A stretch of 64,000 bases of DNA from Bacteroidia bacterium (GTDB lineage: Bacteria > Bacteroidota > Bacteroidia > B-17B0 > Aurantibacillaceae). The translations under genes and the position numbers were made by a program. Where the stretch lies: positions 558,001 through 622,000 of the forward strand of contig JAEUTN010000014.1 of assembly GCA_016787895.1 (NCBI GenBank). The letters are read 5' to 3'. Positions 34,040 through 43,021 of this stretch are shown here, piece by piece. The first letter of the stretch is position 1; each line of letters begins with the position of its first letter. Below the pieces are notes generated by a model that worked only from the letters and a program-made list of their open reading frames with translations, was not told the DNA's origin and did no database searches.

Positions 34040-35692
34040 ATGTTAAGGTACCTCTTTTGTATAATTACCGTCCTCTTATTTTCCCTCTTGTTTCACAATT
34101 GTGCTCAAATGTCGCCTTTAACCGGAGGGGAGAGGGACCGGCAGGCTCCGCGATTGGTATCGGCTTTACCCCCGCTCTATACAACGGGATTTGTCAACAA
34201 AAGCATCCTCCTGAAATTTGATGAGTACATTCAGCTAAAAGACCTGAATTCCAACCTTGTGGTTTTACCCAAACTAAAAACACTGCCTGAGGCGGAGGTG
34301 AATGGCAAAACACTGAAAATTACACTCGACACATCTGAGCTTCAAAAAAACACCACCTACCGTTTTTACTTTGGTCAGGCCATTACCGATATGAACGAAG
34401 GTAATCCCCTGAACAATTTTGAATATGTGTTTTCCACCGGTTCGTTTATTGATTCGTCCAGCGTGAAAGGGCGTGTATTGAATGCGTTAAACAATCAGGC
34501 GCTCGATAATATTCTTATTGGATTGTATGAGGATGGCCTCAGTACCGACAGCACGGTATTTAAAGAAGGGCCCAATTACCTCAGCAAAACGGATGGTTCA
34601 GGGCGATTCAACATCAAACACCTGCCGGCCAAAGCATTTAAAGCATACGCCATTGACGATGTGAACAAAAACCTGAGTTACGATCCCGATGCCGAAAGAA
34701 TCGGGTTTCAGAATACGGCCATACAATTGCCCGCTGATTCGGTGTTGGAGTTTAAACTTTTTAAAGAAGTGCCTGCCCGTACCTATGTGAAAAAAACTGT
34801 AGCGCCCTATTATGGACTCTCGATGATTGTTTTCAATAAAAAACCCAAACTCCTGCTGCAAACCTATTCTCCCGAACAGGAGAATCATCTGTACGTTCAG
34901 AACAGCGCTGGCTTGGGTGATACCTTATTATTATACTATAGGAACATGGAGGATAGCCTTAAACTCTTGCTCAACTATGTTGAGGAAGGAAAAAAAGACA
35001 CCTTATTGCTGAGTCTGGCCAAAAAAAGTTTGAGAAAGAAAAAATTCGGATACCTGCGCCTGAATACCCCCGGCAACACCTTAACACTCAACTCCGCCTT
35101 AAAACTGACTTTTATCACCTGGATGGATACTGCAAAACCAATCACCGGTGGTTTGCATTTAAAGTACAAATCGGATACCACTATGGCGGAGGTACCGCTG
35201 CAGTTGCGATGGCTGAACGTGCACGAACTGCAACTGGCACAAGGACTCCCAGAAGGAAAACAGTTTCAACTGAAACTCGACACGTCCGTATTCACCGATG
35301 CTTTTTATAACACGAACGACAGCGTTAGCTTTCGATTTACTACTCAAAGCAAAAATGAACTCGGAAAAGCTGTACTTAAACTTCAGTTTTATAAAAAGGA
35401 GCACTACCTGGTGCAATTGCTCAACGAACAACAAGCGGTAGTAAAAGAGCAATCTCTTTTTCTCTCTTTATCTTCCAGCAACAGCAAAACCATTGAATTT
35501 ACTGATGTTCCGGCGGGCATCTATACCGTCAGAGTAGTGTATGATTTGAATAAAAACGAAGTTTGGGACAGTGGTTCTCTCTTAAAAAAGAAACAAGCCG
35601 AACCTGTTTTTATTCATCCAAAGACGATAAAAGTACTTTCAGATTGGGAAATTGAAGAAGAAATTCAGGTAAAAGAGCAAAACGGACAATAA
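34040..35692 (+). CDS. Ig-like (Big_5/SbsA type) lipoprotein
   Basis: 550 residues. A signal peptide ends with a lipobox-like HNC (LLFHNCAQM), then TGGERDRQAPRL leads into a Big_5/SbsA Ig-like domain (about 35-130; FDEYIQLKDLNSNLVV, TYRFYFGQAITD). A carboxypeptidase-regulatory-like segment follows (VKGRVLNALNNQALDNI, SDGSGRF-type). The remaining half is beta-rich. Such lipoproteins are widespread in Bacteroidota and of unknown role, presumably on the outer membrane. A near-consensus -7 element (TAATTTTA) precedes the ATG. It is divergent from the radical SAM gene. Confidence 0.72.
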   Translation: MLRYLFCIITVLLFSLLFHNCAQMSPLTGGERDRQAPRLVSALPPLYTTGFVNKSILLKFDEYIQLKDLNSNLVVLPKLKTLPEAEVNGKTLKITLDTSELQKNTTYRFYFGQAITDMNEGNPLNNFEYVFSTGSFIDSSSVKGRVLNALNNQALDNILIGLYEDGLSTDSTVFKEGPNYLSKTDGSGRFNIKHLPAKAFKAYAIDDVNKNLSYDPDAERIGFQNTAIQLPADSVLEFKLFKEVPARTYVKKTVAPYYGLSMIVFNKKPKLLLQTYSPEQENHLYVQNSAGLGDTLLLYYRNMEDSLKLLLNYVEEGKKDTLLLSLAKKSLRKKKFGYLRLNTPGNTLTLNSALKLTFITWMDTAKPITGGLHLKYKSDTTMAEVPLQLRWLNVHELQLAQGLPEGKQFQLKLDTSVFTDAFYNTNDSVSFRFTTQSKNELGKAVLKLQFYKKEHYLVQLLNEQQAVVKEQSLFLSLSSSNSKTIEFTDVPAGIYTVRVVYDLNKNEVWDSGSLLKKKQAEPVFIHPKTIKVLSDWEIEEEIQVKEQNGQ

Positions 35693-35955
35693 GGGCTTTT
35701 GAGAAAAAATGTGGTTTCTTTTTTGTTTTTGATGCAGTAAAAAAATTTAATGCCTTTGAAACACTTGTAAAATCAATACACACAGAGCATCGTAAAAAAA
35801 TAAAACACACGATTTGACTTCTAAAACAGGTGGATATACGGAAAACACTATTAACAATTTCAACAAATTGATGTTGAAAAAATAACACATTAAGAATTAG
35901 ATAAGAATAATTTATTTATTTACTTCGTATCAACAAATCTCAAAAACAAGAAACC

Positions 35956-36081
35956 ATGGCAAAAAAAGCAACAAAAAAAGCCGCTCCTAAAAAAGCTGCT
36001 AAGAAAGCTACAAAGAAAGCTGCTCCTAAAAAAGCCGCTAAGAAAGCTGCTAAGAAAAAAGCTGCTAAAAAGAAGAAGTAA
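35956..36081 (+). CDS. Histone H1-like lysine/alanine-rich nucleoid protein
   Basis: 41 residues built almost only of Lys, Ala, Pro and Thr in KKAAPKKAAKKA-like repeats, ending AAKKKK, with tandem stop codons. It matches the C-terminal-tail-like H1/Hc1 histone homologues known from Bacteroidota and Chlamydia, which bind DNA non-specifically and compact it. A long AT-rich leader precedes it and two strong terminators follow, so it is a self-standing gene. The family could also be called an alanine-lysine-rich protein; its DNA binding is inferred from composition. Confidence 0.82.
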   Translation: MAKKATKKAAPKKAAKKATKKAAPKKAAKKAAKKKAAKKKK

Positions 36082-36084
36082 TAA

Positions 36085-36109
36085 AGGCCCCGCTCTGCGG
36101 GGCTTTTTG
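36085..36109 (+). terminator. Rho-independent terminator after the H1-like gene
   Basis: AGGCCCCGC, a TCT loop, GCGGGGCTTTTTG: a short, very stable GC stem followed directly by a T run, 4 nt after the stop codons. Confidence 0.9.
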
Positions 36110-36129
36110 TTTACAAGCTTTAAGCTTAC

Positions 36130-36164
36130 AACCCCGCTCCCTGCAACATGGGAACGGGGTTTTT
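36130..36164 (+). terminator. Second, tandem terminator
   Basis: AACCCCG(ct)CCC, loop, GGG(aa)CGGGGTT then TTTT. It lies 20 nt after the first terminator, perhaps insulating the highly expressed H1-like gene. Confidence 0.7.
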
Positions 36165-36244
36165 CATTTTCCGTCACCCAACCTGTACGCAAATACGTCG
36201 AACAAATTTTGTTCTATATTTATACCATCAAAATTTTATCCGCC

Positions 36245-36793
36245 ATGAGAACACTTACCAGCAGAACACAACTCTTCTCTTTCTCCGTGCACAAAAAAAT
36301 CCTCCTTTTATTTGGAACCGTCCTTTTCATCACTTCCTGCGGAACCAAAACAAAAGACCAGGTTCCACCACCGGAAGGTATGTGCAGGATTGAACTGAGC
36401 AAATACGGGAAACCCTTTTCCATTTTTGTGCCCGACACCTCCAATCATCCATTTTATATAAACGAAGAGGGATCAGGTGCTCTGATTATAAAATCCGGCA
36501 ATGGATTTGCCATCAGCATTACCGAAGAAACGGCAGACCTTCAACTTAAACGCACGGATGTTGAGTCTGACGAAATCAATAAGTTCAAAGCATATATCGT
36601 AAATGAACCCAATGCCATCTTCTGGGAGAGTGCCATTACTGAACCTGAATACCATTTTCTTATCAATTCCAAAATAGCCGGAAGAGACTTTTGTTTTCAG
36701 GATGTAAGTTCTACAGAAACCAAGCCCCCCGGAAAATCAAGTGTGCAAATGATGTTCAACAACTGCCAGGCCATTCAGGAACTCAGCAAATAA
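36245..36793 (+). CDS. Lipoprotein of unknown function
   Basis: 182 residues from the ATG at 36245; earlier in-frame codons overlap the tandem terminator and are discounted. After an unusually charged N terminus, the hydrophobic run LLLFGTVLFITSC gives a lipobox (ITSC). The mature region contains CRIELSKYGKPFSIFVPD, EEGSGALIIKSGNGFAI and YHFLINSKIAGRDFCFQD. I recognise no family. It follows the H1-like gene but is separated by terminators. Confidence 0.6.
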   Translation: MRTLTSRTQLFSFSVHKKILLLFGTVLFITSCGTKTKDQVPPPEGMCRIELSKYGKPFSIFVPDTSNHPFYINEEGSGALIIKSGNGFAISITEETADLQLKRTDVESDEINKFKAYIVNEPNAIFWESAITEPEYHFLINSKIAGRDFCFQDVSSTETKPPGKSSVQMMFNNCQAIQELSK

Positions 36794-36938
36794 GACTAAG
36801 CCCGACATTCTGAACGTGATGGTGTATTTAAACCCAATGCAGGACTTACCGGTACAGATGAAATACTGTTAAATTTTTAGCAGGGTATTGAAACAATCAA
36901 ATTTTTACTAATATTTGCTTAATACAATAAACCATACT

Positions 36939-37268
36939 ATGTCAGAAGAACTTGAAAAGAACGACAGAGGCGATTTGTTTTCTAAACCGGTAAGAGCCGG
37001 CAAGCGAACTTATTTTTTCGATGTTAAAAGCACCCGAGGTAACGATTATTACCTCACCATCACCGAGAGCAAAAAACGTTTTGGAAACGACGGCAAATTC
37101 ACCTACGAGAAACACAAAATCTTTCTTTACAAAGAGGACTTTGAGAAGTTTATTGAGGGGCTGAACGAAGCCATACAGCACATTAAGGAAAACGCGCCGG
37201 TAATCGACTCTGTGGATAGCGGAGAGACCAGTTCATCCGACGTCAGCTTTGAAGATCTGGGTAATTAA
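36939..37268 (+). CDS. DUF3276 PUR-alpha-like nucleic-acid-binding protein
   Basis: 109 residues from the ATG at 36939. It has the single PUR-repeat pattern of Bacteroidota/Borrelia PUR proteins: RAGKRTYFFDVKSTRGNDYYLTITESKK, then HKIFLYKEDFEKFIEGLNEAI. Known members bind single-stranded DNA or RNA with modest sequence preference. A serine/acid-rich tail follows (about 90-109). A stable terminator follows the stop. It is a stand-alone gene. Confidence 0.85.
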   Translation: MSEELEKNDRGDLFSKPVRAGKRTYFFDVKSTRGNDYYLTITESKKRFGNDGKFTYEKHKIFLYKEDFEKFIEGLNEAIQHIKENAPVIDSVDSGETSSSDVSFEDLGN

Positions 37269-37289
37269 ATCCAACATCACTTATACCAA

Positions 37290-37317
37290 GGGGCGGCCAA
37301 CACCGCCCTTTTTTATT
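37290..37317 (+). terminator. Rho-independent terminator after the DUF3276 gene
   Basis: GGGCGG, loop CCAACA, CCGCCC, then TTTTTTATTTT, 22 nt after the stop codon. Confidence 0.88.
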
Positions 37318-37360
37318 TTCCTACACTTGCTTTTAAAGGTTTACCTTCGTTGGTCAGGGC

Positions 37361-37930
37361 ATGAAAACCATCTTACTTCTTGATAATTACGATAGCTTTA
37401 CCCACAACCTCAGGCACCTTATTGAGAAAGCCGAAGATGTGGAGGTACATGTTTTTAAGAACGATGAGCTAAGCCTGGACAAGGTAAACGCCTATTCCAA
37501 AATTGTGCTTTCCCCCGGTCCGGGTATTCCTTCTCAGGCCGGTGTAATGCCCGAACTTCTGAAGACATTCTTTGCTCATAAACCTATATTGGGCGTATGT
37601 TTGGGCATGCAGGCCATAGCCGAGCAGTTTGGGGCTCAGCTCAAAAACCTTCAACAGGTGTTCCATGGTTTGGCCACACCCATTCATGTGCTTGAAGGCT
37701 CGGGTTTGTTTTACAACTGCCCTTCCACTTTTAAGGCGGCACGTTACCACTCCTGGGTGATGGATGAAAAACAGGTGCCTCCTGAACTGGTTGTAACAGC
37801 AGTGGACGAGAAGGGGTACATCATGGGCATACGCCACAAAACTCTCCCTGTATGCGGAGTACAATTTCATCCTGAATCCATATTATCAGAGTGCGGCGAA
37901 ACCATTATACGCAACTGGTTAAATTCCTGA
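37361..37930 (+). CDS. pabA: Anthranilate/aminodeoxychorismate synthase glutaminase subunit
   Basis: 189 residues, class I glutamine amidotransferase. The catalytic triad is Cys80 (GVCLGMQAIAE), His170 and Glu172 (QFHPES). LLLDNYDSFTHNL opens the protein. It supplies ammonia to chorismate-using synthases for folate (PabB) or tryptophan (TrpE); many bacteria use one protein for both. No trpE/pabB follows, and aroB and aroA come next on the same strand, so placement in aromatic metabolism is clear but pabA versus trpG is not decidable from this window. Confidence 0.88.
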   Translation: MKTILLLDNYDSFTHNLRHLIEKAEDVEVHVFKNDELSLDKVNAYSKIVLSPGPGIPSQAGVMPELLKTFFAHKPILGVCLGMQAIAEQFGAQLKNLQQVFHGLATPIHVLEGSGLFYNCPSTFKAARYHSWVMDEKQVPPELVVTAVDEKGYIMGIRHKTLPVCGVQFHPESILSECGETIIRNWLNS

Positions 37931-37969
37931 ACTCAGTATAAATTCCTACTTTCGGTAAAAGCTTTTACC

Positions 37970-39028
37970 ATGGCGAATCTAAAATCCAACGGGTATACGG
38001 TTTATTTCGGAAACAGCGCTTTACTTTCCTTAAACACCTTTCTCCTGAAAATGAACTACTCCCGCTGTTTTATCCTTTGCGATGAAAACAGTCTCCAGCA
38101 TTGTTTACCCCATGTGGTGATTGCCTGCCCCCAATTGGGCAATGCCGACATAATTGAGGTGGAAAGCGGAGAAATCAACAAATCCATGGAAACCTGCACC
38201 AACATCTGGGAAATTTTTCTGGAGCAAAAGGCTGATAAACATACCCTGCTCATCAATCTGGGCGGAGGAGTCATCAGCGATCTGGGTGGATTTATGGCCT
38301 CTGTGTTTAAACGCGGCATACCTTATATACACATTCCCACTTCATTGCTTGCCATGGCCGATGCCTGTTTGGGTGGAAAAAACGGCATTGATTTTATGGG
38401 CATTAAAAACAGCCTGGGCACCATCTCCAAACCCGAAGCTGTTTTTGTGTGTCCTCCTTTTTTAAATACCCTCGAAGAACATCAGGTGCTGAATGGCTGG
38501 GTTGAAGTATTTAAAATGGCCCTCATCGCCGATAAAAAAATGTGGAACGCCCTAAGTGATATCAGCCAGGTGGGTGATCCTTCCGCTTTTATCTTTCGTT
38601 CACTTGAATTAAAAAACGCTATTGTATTAAAGGACCCTTTGGATAAGGCCCAACGCAAAGTGTTAAACTTCGGACACAGTTTAGGACACGCGATTGAAGC
38701 TTTGGTGATAGACGCCGGAGAAGAAATTCTGCACGGTTCAGCAGTATGCTCAGGCATGATTCTGGAAAGTCATATCGCCATGCAGAAAAAACTCATTACT
38801 GTAAAAGAATACACCGAAATCAAAACCCGCCTCAGGAACACCTTTGGTCCTATGAAAACCATTCCTTTCAGTAAATCGCAACTGCTTGAAAAATTAGGTC
38901 AGGACAAAAAGAATAAAGCCGGCAGCTTCCGTTTTTCCCTCCTGAAAAAAATCGGTGCCTGTGCTTACGATGTTGAAGTGAACGAAAAACAGATCAGCAA
39001 AGCCCTTGAGGCTTACCACAAAGCATGA
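37970..39028 (+). CDS. aroB: 3-dehydroquinate synthase
   Basis: 352 residues. The glycine-rich NAD site is LLINLGGGVISDLGGFMASVFKRG-like, followed by PTSLLAMADACLGGKNGID, GWVEVFKMALIAD and the metal-site LNFGHSLGHAIE. It converts DAHP to 3-dehydroquinate, the second step of the shikimate pathway. The ATG lies 39 nt after pabA/trpG and its stop overlaps the aroA ATG by 4 nt (ATGA), so translational coupling with aroA is likely. A TACTTTCG motif upstream may be a variant -7 element. Confidence 0.95.
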   Translation: MANLKSNGYTVYFGNSALLSLNTFLLKMNYSRCFILCDENSLQHCLPHVVIACPQLGNADIIEVESGEINKSMETCTNIWEIFLEQKADKHTLLINLGGGVISDLGGFMASVFKRGIPYIHIPTSLLAMADACLGGKNGIDFMGIKNSLGTISKPEAVFVCPPFLNTLEEHQVLNGWVEVFKMALIADKKMWNALSDISQVGDPSAFIFRSLELKNAIVLKDPLDKAQRKVLNFGHSLGHAIEALVIDAGEEILHGSAVCSGMILESHIAMQKKLITVKEYTEIKTRLRNTFGPMKTIPFSKSQLLEKLGQDKKNKAGSFRFSLLKKIGACAYDVEVNEKQISKALEAYHKA

Positions 39029-40278
39029 GTAAAATACTGCTTTTCCCTTCTGAAAAAGACATTCGCGCTTCCCTTCAGCTGGGTGGTTCAAAAAGCATCA
39101 GCAACCGTCTGTTGATTTTGAGGCAGGCGCTTCATTTGGACCTGGGCATCCAAAACCTATCCGATTCAGAAGACACACAGCTTTTGGTTCAGATTCTGGA
39201 TGAAGTACAAAGTGGCAGAACCTTTGACTTTAATGTTAAACACGCCGGAACCGACCTTCGTTTTCTTACCGCCTTTTTAGCGGTTCAGCCCAGCAACACC
39301 TACACCTTAAGTGGCTCTGACCGGCTCAAAGAACGCCCCATTGCCGAATTGCTGGAGGCCTTAAAACAATTAGGGGCAGAAATCGATTGTCTTGAAAAAA
39401 AGGATGCCCCTCCCCTGCGCATAAAAGGCAAAGCTATTGAAGGCGGGACAATTCAACTCAAGGCCAACATCAGCAGCCAGTTCATTTCAGCACTATTACT
39501 TATATCTCCGATATTCCCCAAAGGGCTTGAACTCCATTTACAAGGTGAGCGGGTTTCAAAACCCTATATCAGCATGAGTCTTGAACTTCTCAAAACCTTT
39601 GGTGTACAGTGTGAAGACCTTGGCAACAGCATTCGGGTTCTGCCATATCAAATTCCAAAACCTGTTCCTAAGACCTTTTACGTTGAATCCGATTGGTCTT
39701 CGGCCTCCTATTGGTTTAGTGTGTGTGCCTTATCAAAAAGGTCAAACATACAACTTCAATCCTTTCAAGCCCAAAGCCTGCAGGCCGACGCGCAATTAAT
39801 TAAAATATACACTGCTTTGGGTGTAAATTCCACTTTCGAGGGAAATCAACTTACACTTACACATTTTCCAATAGAACTTCAGGAGTTCAGCTGGGATTTT
39901 ACAACCTGTCCCGATATTGCACCAACTGTGGCCTGCACTTGTTTGGGTTTGGGAATAAAGGCACAATTGACAGGTTTACAAACCTTACAGCTGAAGGAAA
40001 GCAGGAGGATAGATGCATTGAAAACCGAATTGGAAAAATTTGGAGCCCATGTTATCACAAGCAACCATCATTTAGAGATAAGCCCTCCCCAACAGCCACC
40101 GAAAGGTAGTATCCATGTTTCTACACATCACGACCACCGCATGGCCATGAGTTTTGCGCCTCTGGCGCTTGTGTACCCGGGATTGGAAATTGAAGCCCCG
40201 GAAGTGGTGAATAAATCGTATCCCCGCTTCTGGAACGATTTGCAAAGCCTGGGTTTTAGGCTAAATTTGCAGTCCTGA
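39025..40278 (+). CDS. aroA: 3-phosphoshikimate 1-carboxyvinyltransferase (EPSP synthase)
   Basis: 417 residues. GGSKSISNRLLIL, AGTDLRFLTAFLA, KERPIAELLEAL, ISSQFISALLLISP, and near the end KESRRIDALKTELEKFG and HHDHRMAMSFAPLAL match EPSP synthases. It joins shikimate-3-phosphate and phosphoenolpyruvate. It is coupled to aroB by a 4-nt overlap; tatC follows after 3 nt and may be in the same transcript. Confidence 0.95.
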   Translation: MSKILLFPSEKDIRASLQLGGSKSISNRLLILRQALHLDLGIQNLSDSEDTQLLVQILDEVQSGRTFDFNVKHAGTDLRFLTAFLAVQPSNTYTLSGSDRLKERPIAELLEALKQLGAEIDCLEKKDAPPLRIKGKAIEGGTIQLKANISSQFISALLLISPIFPKGLELHLQGERVSKPYISMSLELLKTFGVQCEDLGNSIRVLPYQIPKPVPKTFYVESDWSSASYWFSVCALSKRSNIQLQSFQAQSLQADAQLIKIYTALGVNSTFEGNQLTLTHFPIELQEFSWDFTTCPDIAPTVACTCLGLGIKAQLTGLQTLQLKESRRIDALKTELEKFGAHVITSNHHLEISPPQQPPKGSIHVSTHHDHRMAMSFAPLALVYPGLEIEAPEVVNKSYPRFWNDLQSLGFRLNLQS

Positions 40279-40281
40279 ACC

Positions 40282-41124
40282 ATGGCCCTTTTTAGCAGCA
40301 AAACCGATACCTCGAGCGGCGCGGAAATGTCCTTTCTTCAACATCTTGAAGAATTGCGCTGGCACCTGGTGCGCAGTGCGCTTGTGATTGTTGGTATTGC
40401 CATCGCCGCCTTCACCTTTAATGATTTTGTTTTCGACACGGTGATTTTCGGCCCGCTTCAGCAGGATTTTTTTTCCTACCGTGCATTGTGTTCGCTTGGG
40501 CATAAAATCGGGGTTGGGGATGTAATGTGTATTGTGGTAAAAACCCCGCACCTTCAAACCCTGAGTGCCTCCGAACAGTTTTTTAACCACATGTGGATTG
40601 CTTTCCTATGCGGTATCATACTCGGTTTTCCGTTTGTGCTTTGGGAACTCTGGAAATTTATTCGCCCGGCATTAAAGGATAAGGAATTGGGTCCTGTAAA
40701 AGTGTTTGTTGTCATTGCTTCCATCTTGTTTTTGATTGGCGTGTGCTTTGGGTATTTTTTACTCTTTCCCATGAGTTACAATTTTTTGGTGTCCTATCAG
40801 GTGTCCTCAAGCGGCATTGTTGAAACCAACAACACGTTTGACGATTACGTCTCTTTGATCAGTACCATGACCCTTGTGAGCGGAATTATTTTTGAAATGC
40901 CGGTATTGGTATATTTCCTCACTCGCATGACCCTGCTAACCCCTGCTTTCATGCGCAAATACCGTAAACACGCCATGATTGTGATTCTTATCGCAGCGGC
41001 AATTATAACGCCAAGCCCCGATGTGACCTCACAAATGGTGGTGGCTTTGCCTATGTATTTCCTTTACGAGATCAGTATTTTTGTTTCGGCCTGGACTCTT
41101 AAAAAACACAATATAGAACCTTAA
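40282..41124 (+). CDS. tatC: Twin-arginine translocase subunit TatC
   Basis: 280 residues with six membrane segments. MSFLQHLEELRWHLVRS at the N terminus is the conserved TatC cytosolic entry that reads twin-arginine signals, and later blocks (GFPFVLWELWKFIRPALK, FEMPVLVYFL, AIITPSPDVTSQMVVALPMYFLYE) are standard. A roughly 45-residue insert between TM1 and TM2 is typical of Bacteroidota. TatA is encoded elsewhere in this window. A superoxide dismutase with an RRDFLKK signal is a likely client. Confidence 0.95.
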   Translation: MALFSSKTDTSSGAEMSFLQHLEELRWHLVRSALVIVGIAIAAFTFNDFVFDTVIFGPLQQDFFSYRALCSLGHKIGVGDVMCIVVKTPHLQTLSASEQFFNHMWIAFLCGIILGFPFVLWELWKFIRPALKDKELGPVKVFVVIASILFLIGVCFGYFLLFPMSYNFLVSYQVSSSGIVETNNTFDDYVSLISTMTLVSGIIFEMPVLVYFLTRMTLLTPAFMRKYRKHAMIVILIAAAIITPSPDVTSQMVVALPMYFLYEISIFVSAWTLKKHNIEP

Positions 41125-41134
41125 ACTCCACAGC

Positions 41135-41479
41135 ATGAACAATTCGGTTAAGGAATTCAACGCGTATCGCACACGCACCAATGAGCTGATTTTGTCAAAA
41201 GACAATTTAGTAATGAAACGTTTGTACAACCTCGACACCCAAACCTATGCCGAAGGTGCCGTGAATGTTAAAACCAAGGAAATGCTTGGCTTAGTAGCCA
41301 GCATGGTGCTGCGTTGCGACGATTGTATCAAATACCACCTGCAGAAGTGTCACGAACAAAAATGCAGCACCGAAGAAATTTACGAAGTGTTCGCCGTAGC
41401 CAATATTGTTGGTGGAACTATTGTGATCCCCCACACCAGGCGAGCTGCTGAGTTTTGGGAAGAATTGGTGACTTCCTGA
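41135..41479 (+). CDS. Carboxymuconolactone decarboxylase/AhpD-like protein
   Basis: 114 residues, all-helical. The CxxC pair (CDDC, 61-64) followed by a His (KYH) is the AhpD-like redox site; MLGLVASMVLRCDDC is the family core. Members act as thiol-dependent peroxidase partners or decarboxylases. It begins 10 nt after tatC. Activity is not assigned; the family has diverse roles. Confidence 0.82.
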   Translation: MNNSVKEFNAYRTRTNELILSKDNLVMKRLYNLDTQTYAEGAVNVKTKEMLGLVASMVLRCDDCIKYHLQKCHEQKCSTEEIYEVFAVANIVGGTIVIPHTRRAAEFWEELVTS

Positions 41480-41489
41480 ATTTACACTC

Positions 41490-41726
41490 TCATTCAATGT
41501 CCCAAACACTCGGACGTTTTCGGGAATAAAAAGGTTTAAAATACCGTTTGTTCTCCAGAAAAAAAGCAAGGATAAAATAAATGATGATAGGGCTACCAAA
41601 GGTAAAAAACGAGAGGTAGATAAAGTACATTCTCACGGTGGTGGTACGTATGCCCAACTTATCTCCCAGCCATTGGCAAACACCAAACGCCTGTTGTTCG
41701 AACCATTGGGTGATCTTACGAATCAT
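41490..41726 (-). CDS. PspC-domain small membrane protein
   Basis: 78 residues. FGVCQWLGDKLGIRTTTVRMYFIYLSFFTFGSPIIIYFIL is laid out as a PspC domain: a short amphipathic helix with GIRTTTVRM-like boundary, then one membrane helix. PspC proteins in other phyla respond to membrane stress. It is the last gene of a minus-strand run of three, 15 nt after the DUF2851 gene, and converges on the AhpD-like gene. Confidence 0.75.
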   Translation of the reverse strand: MIRKITQWFEQQAFGVCQWLGDKLGIRTTTVRMYFIYLSFFTFGSPIIIYFILAFFLENKRYFKPFYSRKRPSVWDIE

Positions 41727-41741
41727 GTTTCAAAATTACCA

Positions 41742-43019
41742 TTATCTCCCGGCTTTTAAAAGCGTGGCGGCAATACCACAATTCAAACACCGTTTTTTGC
41801 TGCAATAGGCATCAAACAATTGAATGCAGGCCTGACTTTGGGCGGCTGTTTTCAGCACCGCCTGTTTCGACTGAAACAAACGGGTTTTACGATTGTTCTC
41901 AAATTCGCAAGTCTCCAGCAAATATAAAGCCTGAGTTCTGCATTCGGGTTTATCTTGTTTTGTGGCGTAAAAAAACAAAAAGGGCACCAGGGTATTGATG
42001 AGCAGAATGTCGCCCGATGCTTTGCTCAAGTGGCCGCTGCCGCGTTCCGCTTTCATATCCAGGCGGTAGTGGTTTTTCCAGTAATCCGAAACTTCCGATT
42101 CAAACACCTTGTTCAGCTCAGCTCCGGTTCTTAATACCTGGGGGGCCTGTAAAAAATCGGGATGCCAATGAACCATTGCGGCAAACTGAGCCAATCGCAA
42201 ATCAGGGAAATTGCCGGGGCGCATGCGGGAGTATTTTAATTGGATTTTGTTCAATGGGATGAGTTGGTATTTCCTTTTCAGAAATTCAAATTCGTTCTGG
42301 AGTTCGCGCGGGTAGCTGTCCGTAAATGTCTCCTCCAGCAATCCTGCCATTCCCAGCAGCAAGGCTTCGGTTTGTTTCAGGTCGTTGGCATGCCGCAAAA
42401 GCAAATGAACCGGCATTTGTCGGCCCAAAAACTCGAAAGGTTGCGCATTCACTTTAAATCCAAACGCTTTTAACAATAGGGTAAAAAATGTTTGGGTGTA
42501 ATCTCCATCCAGACTTTTGTACAGATCCCGGATAAAACCTACTTTTTGCTGCAAACGTTCTACCAAAACCCTGTCGAGCCAATGTAAAAAATGAAGTTCA
42601 GAACAATCCGGCAATTGTTTGTGGCAGGGCAGTTCTTGCTTCGATTGAATCAGCTGTTTGTATTTGTTAAGGGTTTCTTCTGCGACCAGTGTTTTTAGTT
42701 CAAGCACCTCCACATTAAATCTGCTGTTTTGCTCAAGGCGTTTGTCGTGTTTATACACCACATGCAAAATGATGTTGTCGTAGGCCCTGTCTTCCTGATG
42801 ATTGTGTTTTAACCAATCGGAACTGTTCACATGAACTTCAATGTTTCCGGCCAGTATCAACCCATCCAATTCTATTCTGGCATTAAAAAAATCGGGGCCT
42901 GAATCCTGATTCAATTCCCCGGGTCTCAGCACTTTTATCTCCTTTCCCGAAACGGTCATCAGCGGAAGGGGCTTCAGCAATTTGTGCTGCCAGATGAATT
43001 GTAGCAGATCTTCCTTCAT
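41742..43019 (-). CDS. DUF2851 family protein
   Basis: 425 residues, soluble. The N-terminal block (LRPGELNQDSGPDFFNARIEL and GNIEVHVNSSDWLKHNH) is the hallmark of the DUF2851 family, found almost only in Bacteroidota, function unknown. A cysteine-rich C-terminal tail (CSKKRCLNCGIA) could bind metal. Neighbours are a YdcF-like gene (2 nt away) and a PspC-domain gene, which hint at membrane or envelope upkeep but do not prove it. Confidence 0.85.
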   Translation of the reverse strand: MKEDLLQFIWQHKLLKPLPLMTVSGKEIKVLRPGELNQDSGPDFFNARIELDGLILAGNIEVHVNSSDWLKHNHQEDRAYDNIILHVVYKHDKRLEQNSRFNVEVLELKTLVAEETLNKYKQLIQSKQELPCHKQLPDCSELHFLHWLDRVLVERLQQKVGFIRDLYKSLDGDYTQTFFTLLLKAFGFKVNAQPFEFLGRQMPVHLLLRHANDLKQTEALLLGMAGLLEETFTDSYPRELQNEFEFLKRKYQLIPLNKIQLKYSRMRPGNFPDLRLAQFAAMVHWHPDFLQAPQVLRTGAELNKVFESEVSDYWKNHYRLDMKAERGSGHLSKASGDILLINTLVPFLFFYATKQDKPECRTQALYLLETCEFENNRKTRLFQSKQAVLKTAAQSQACIQLFDAYCSKKRCLNCGIAATLLKAGR

Positions 43020-43021
43020 GT

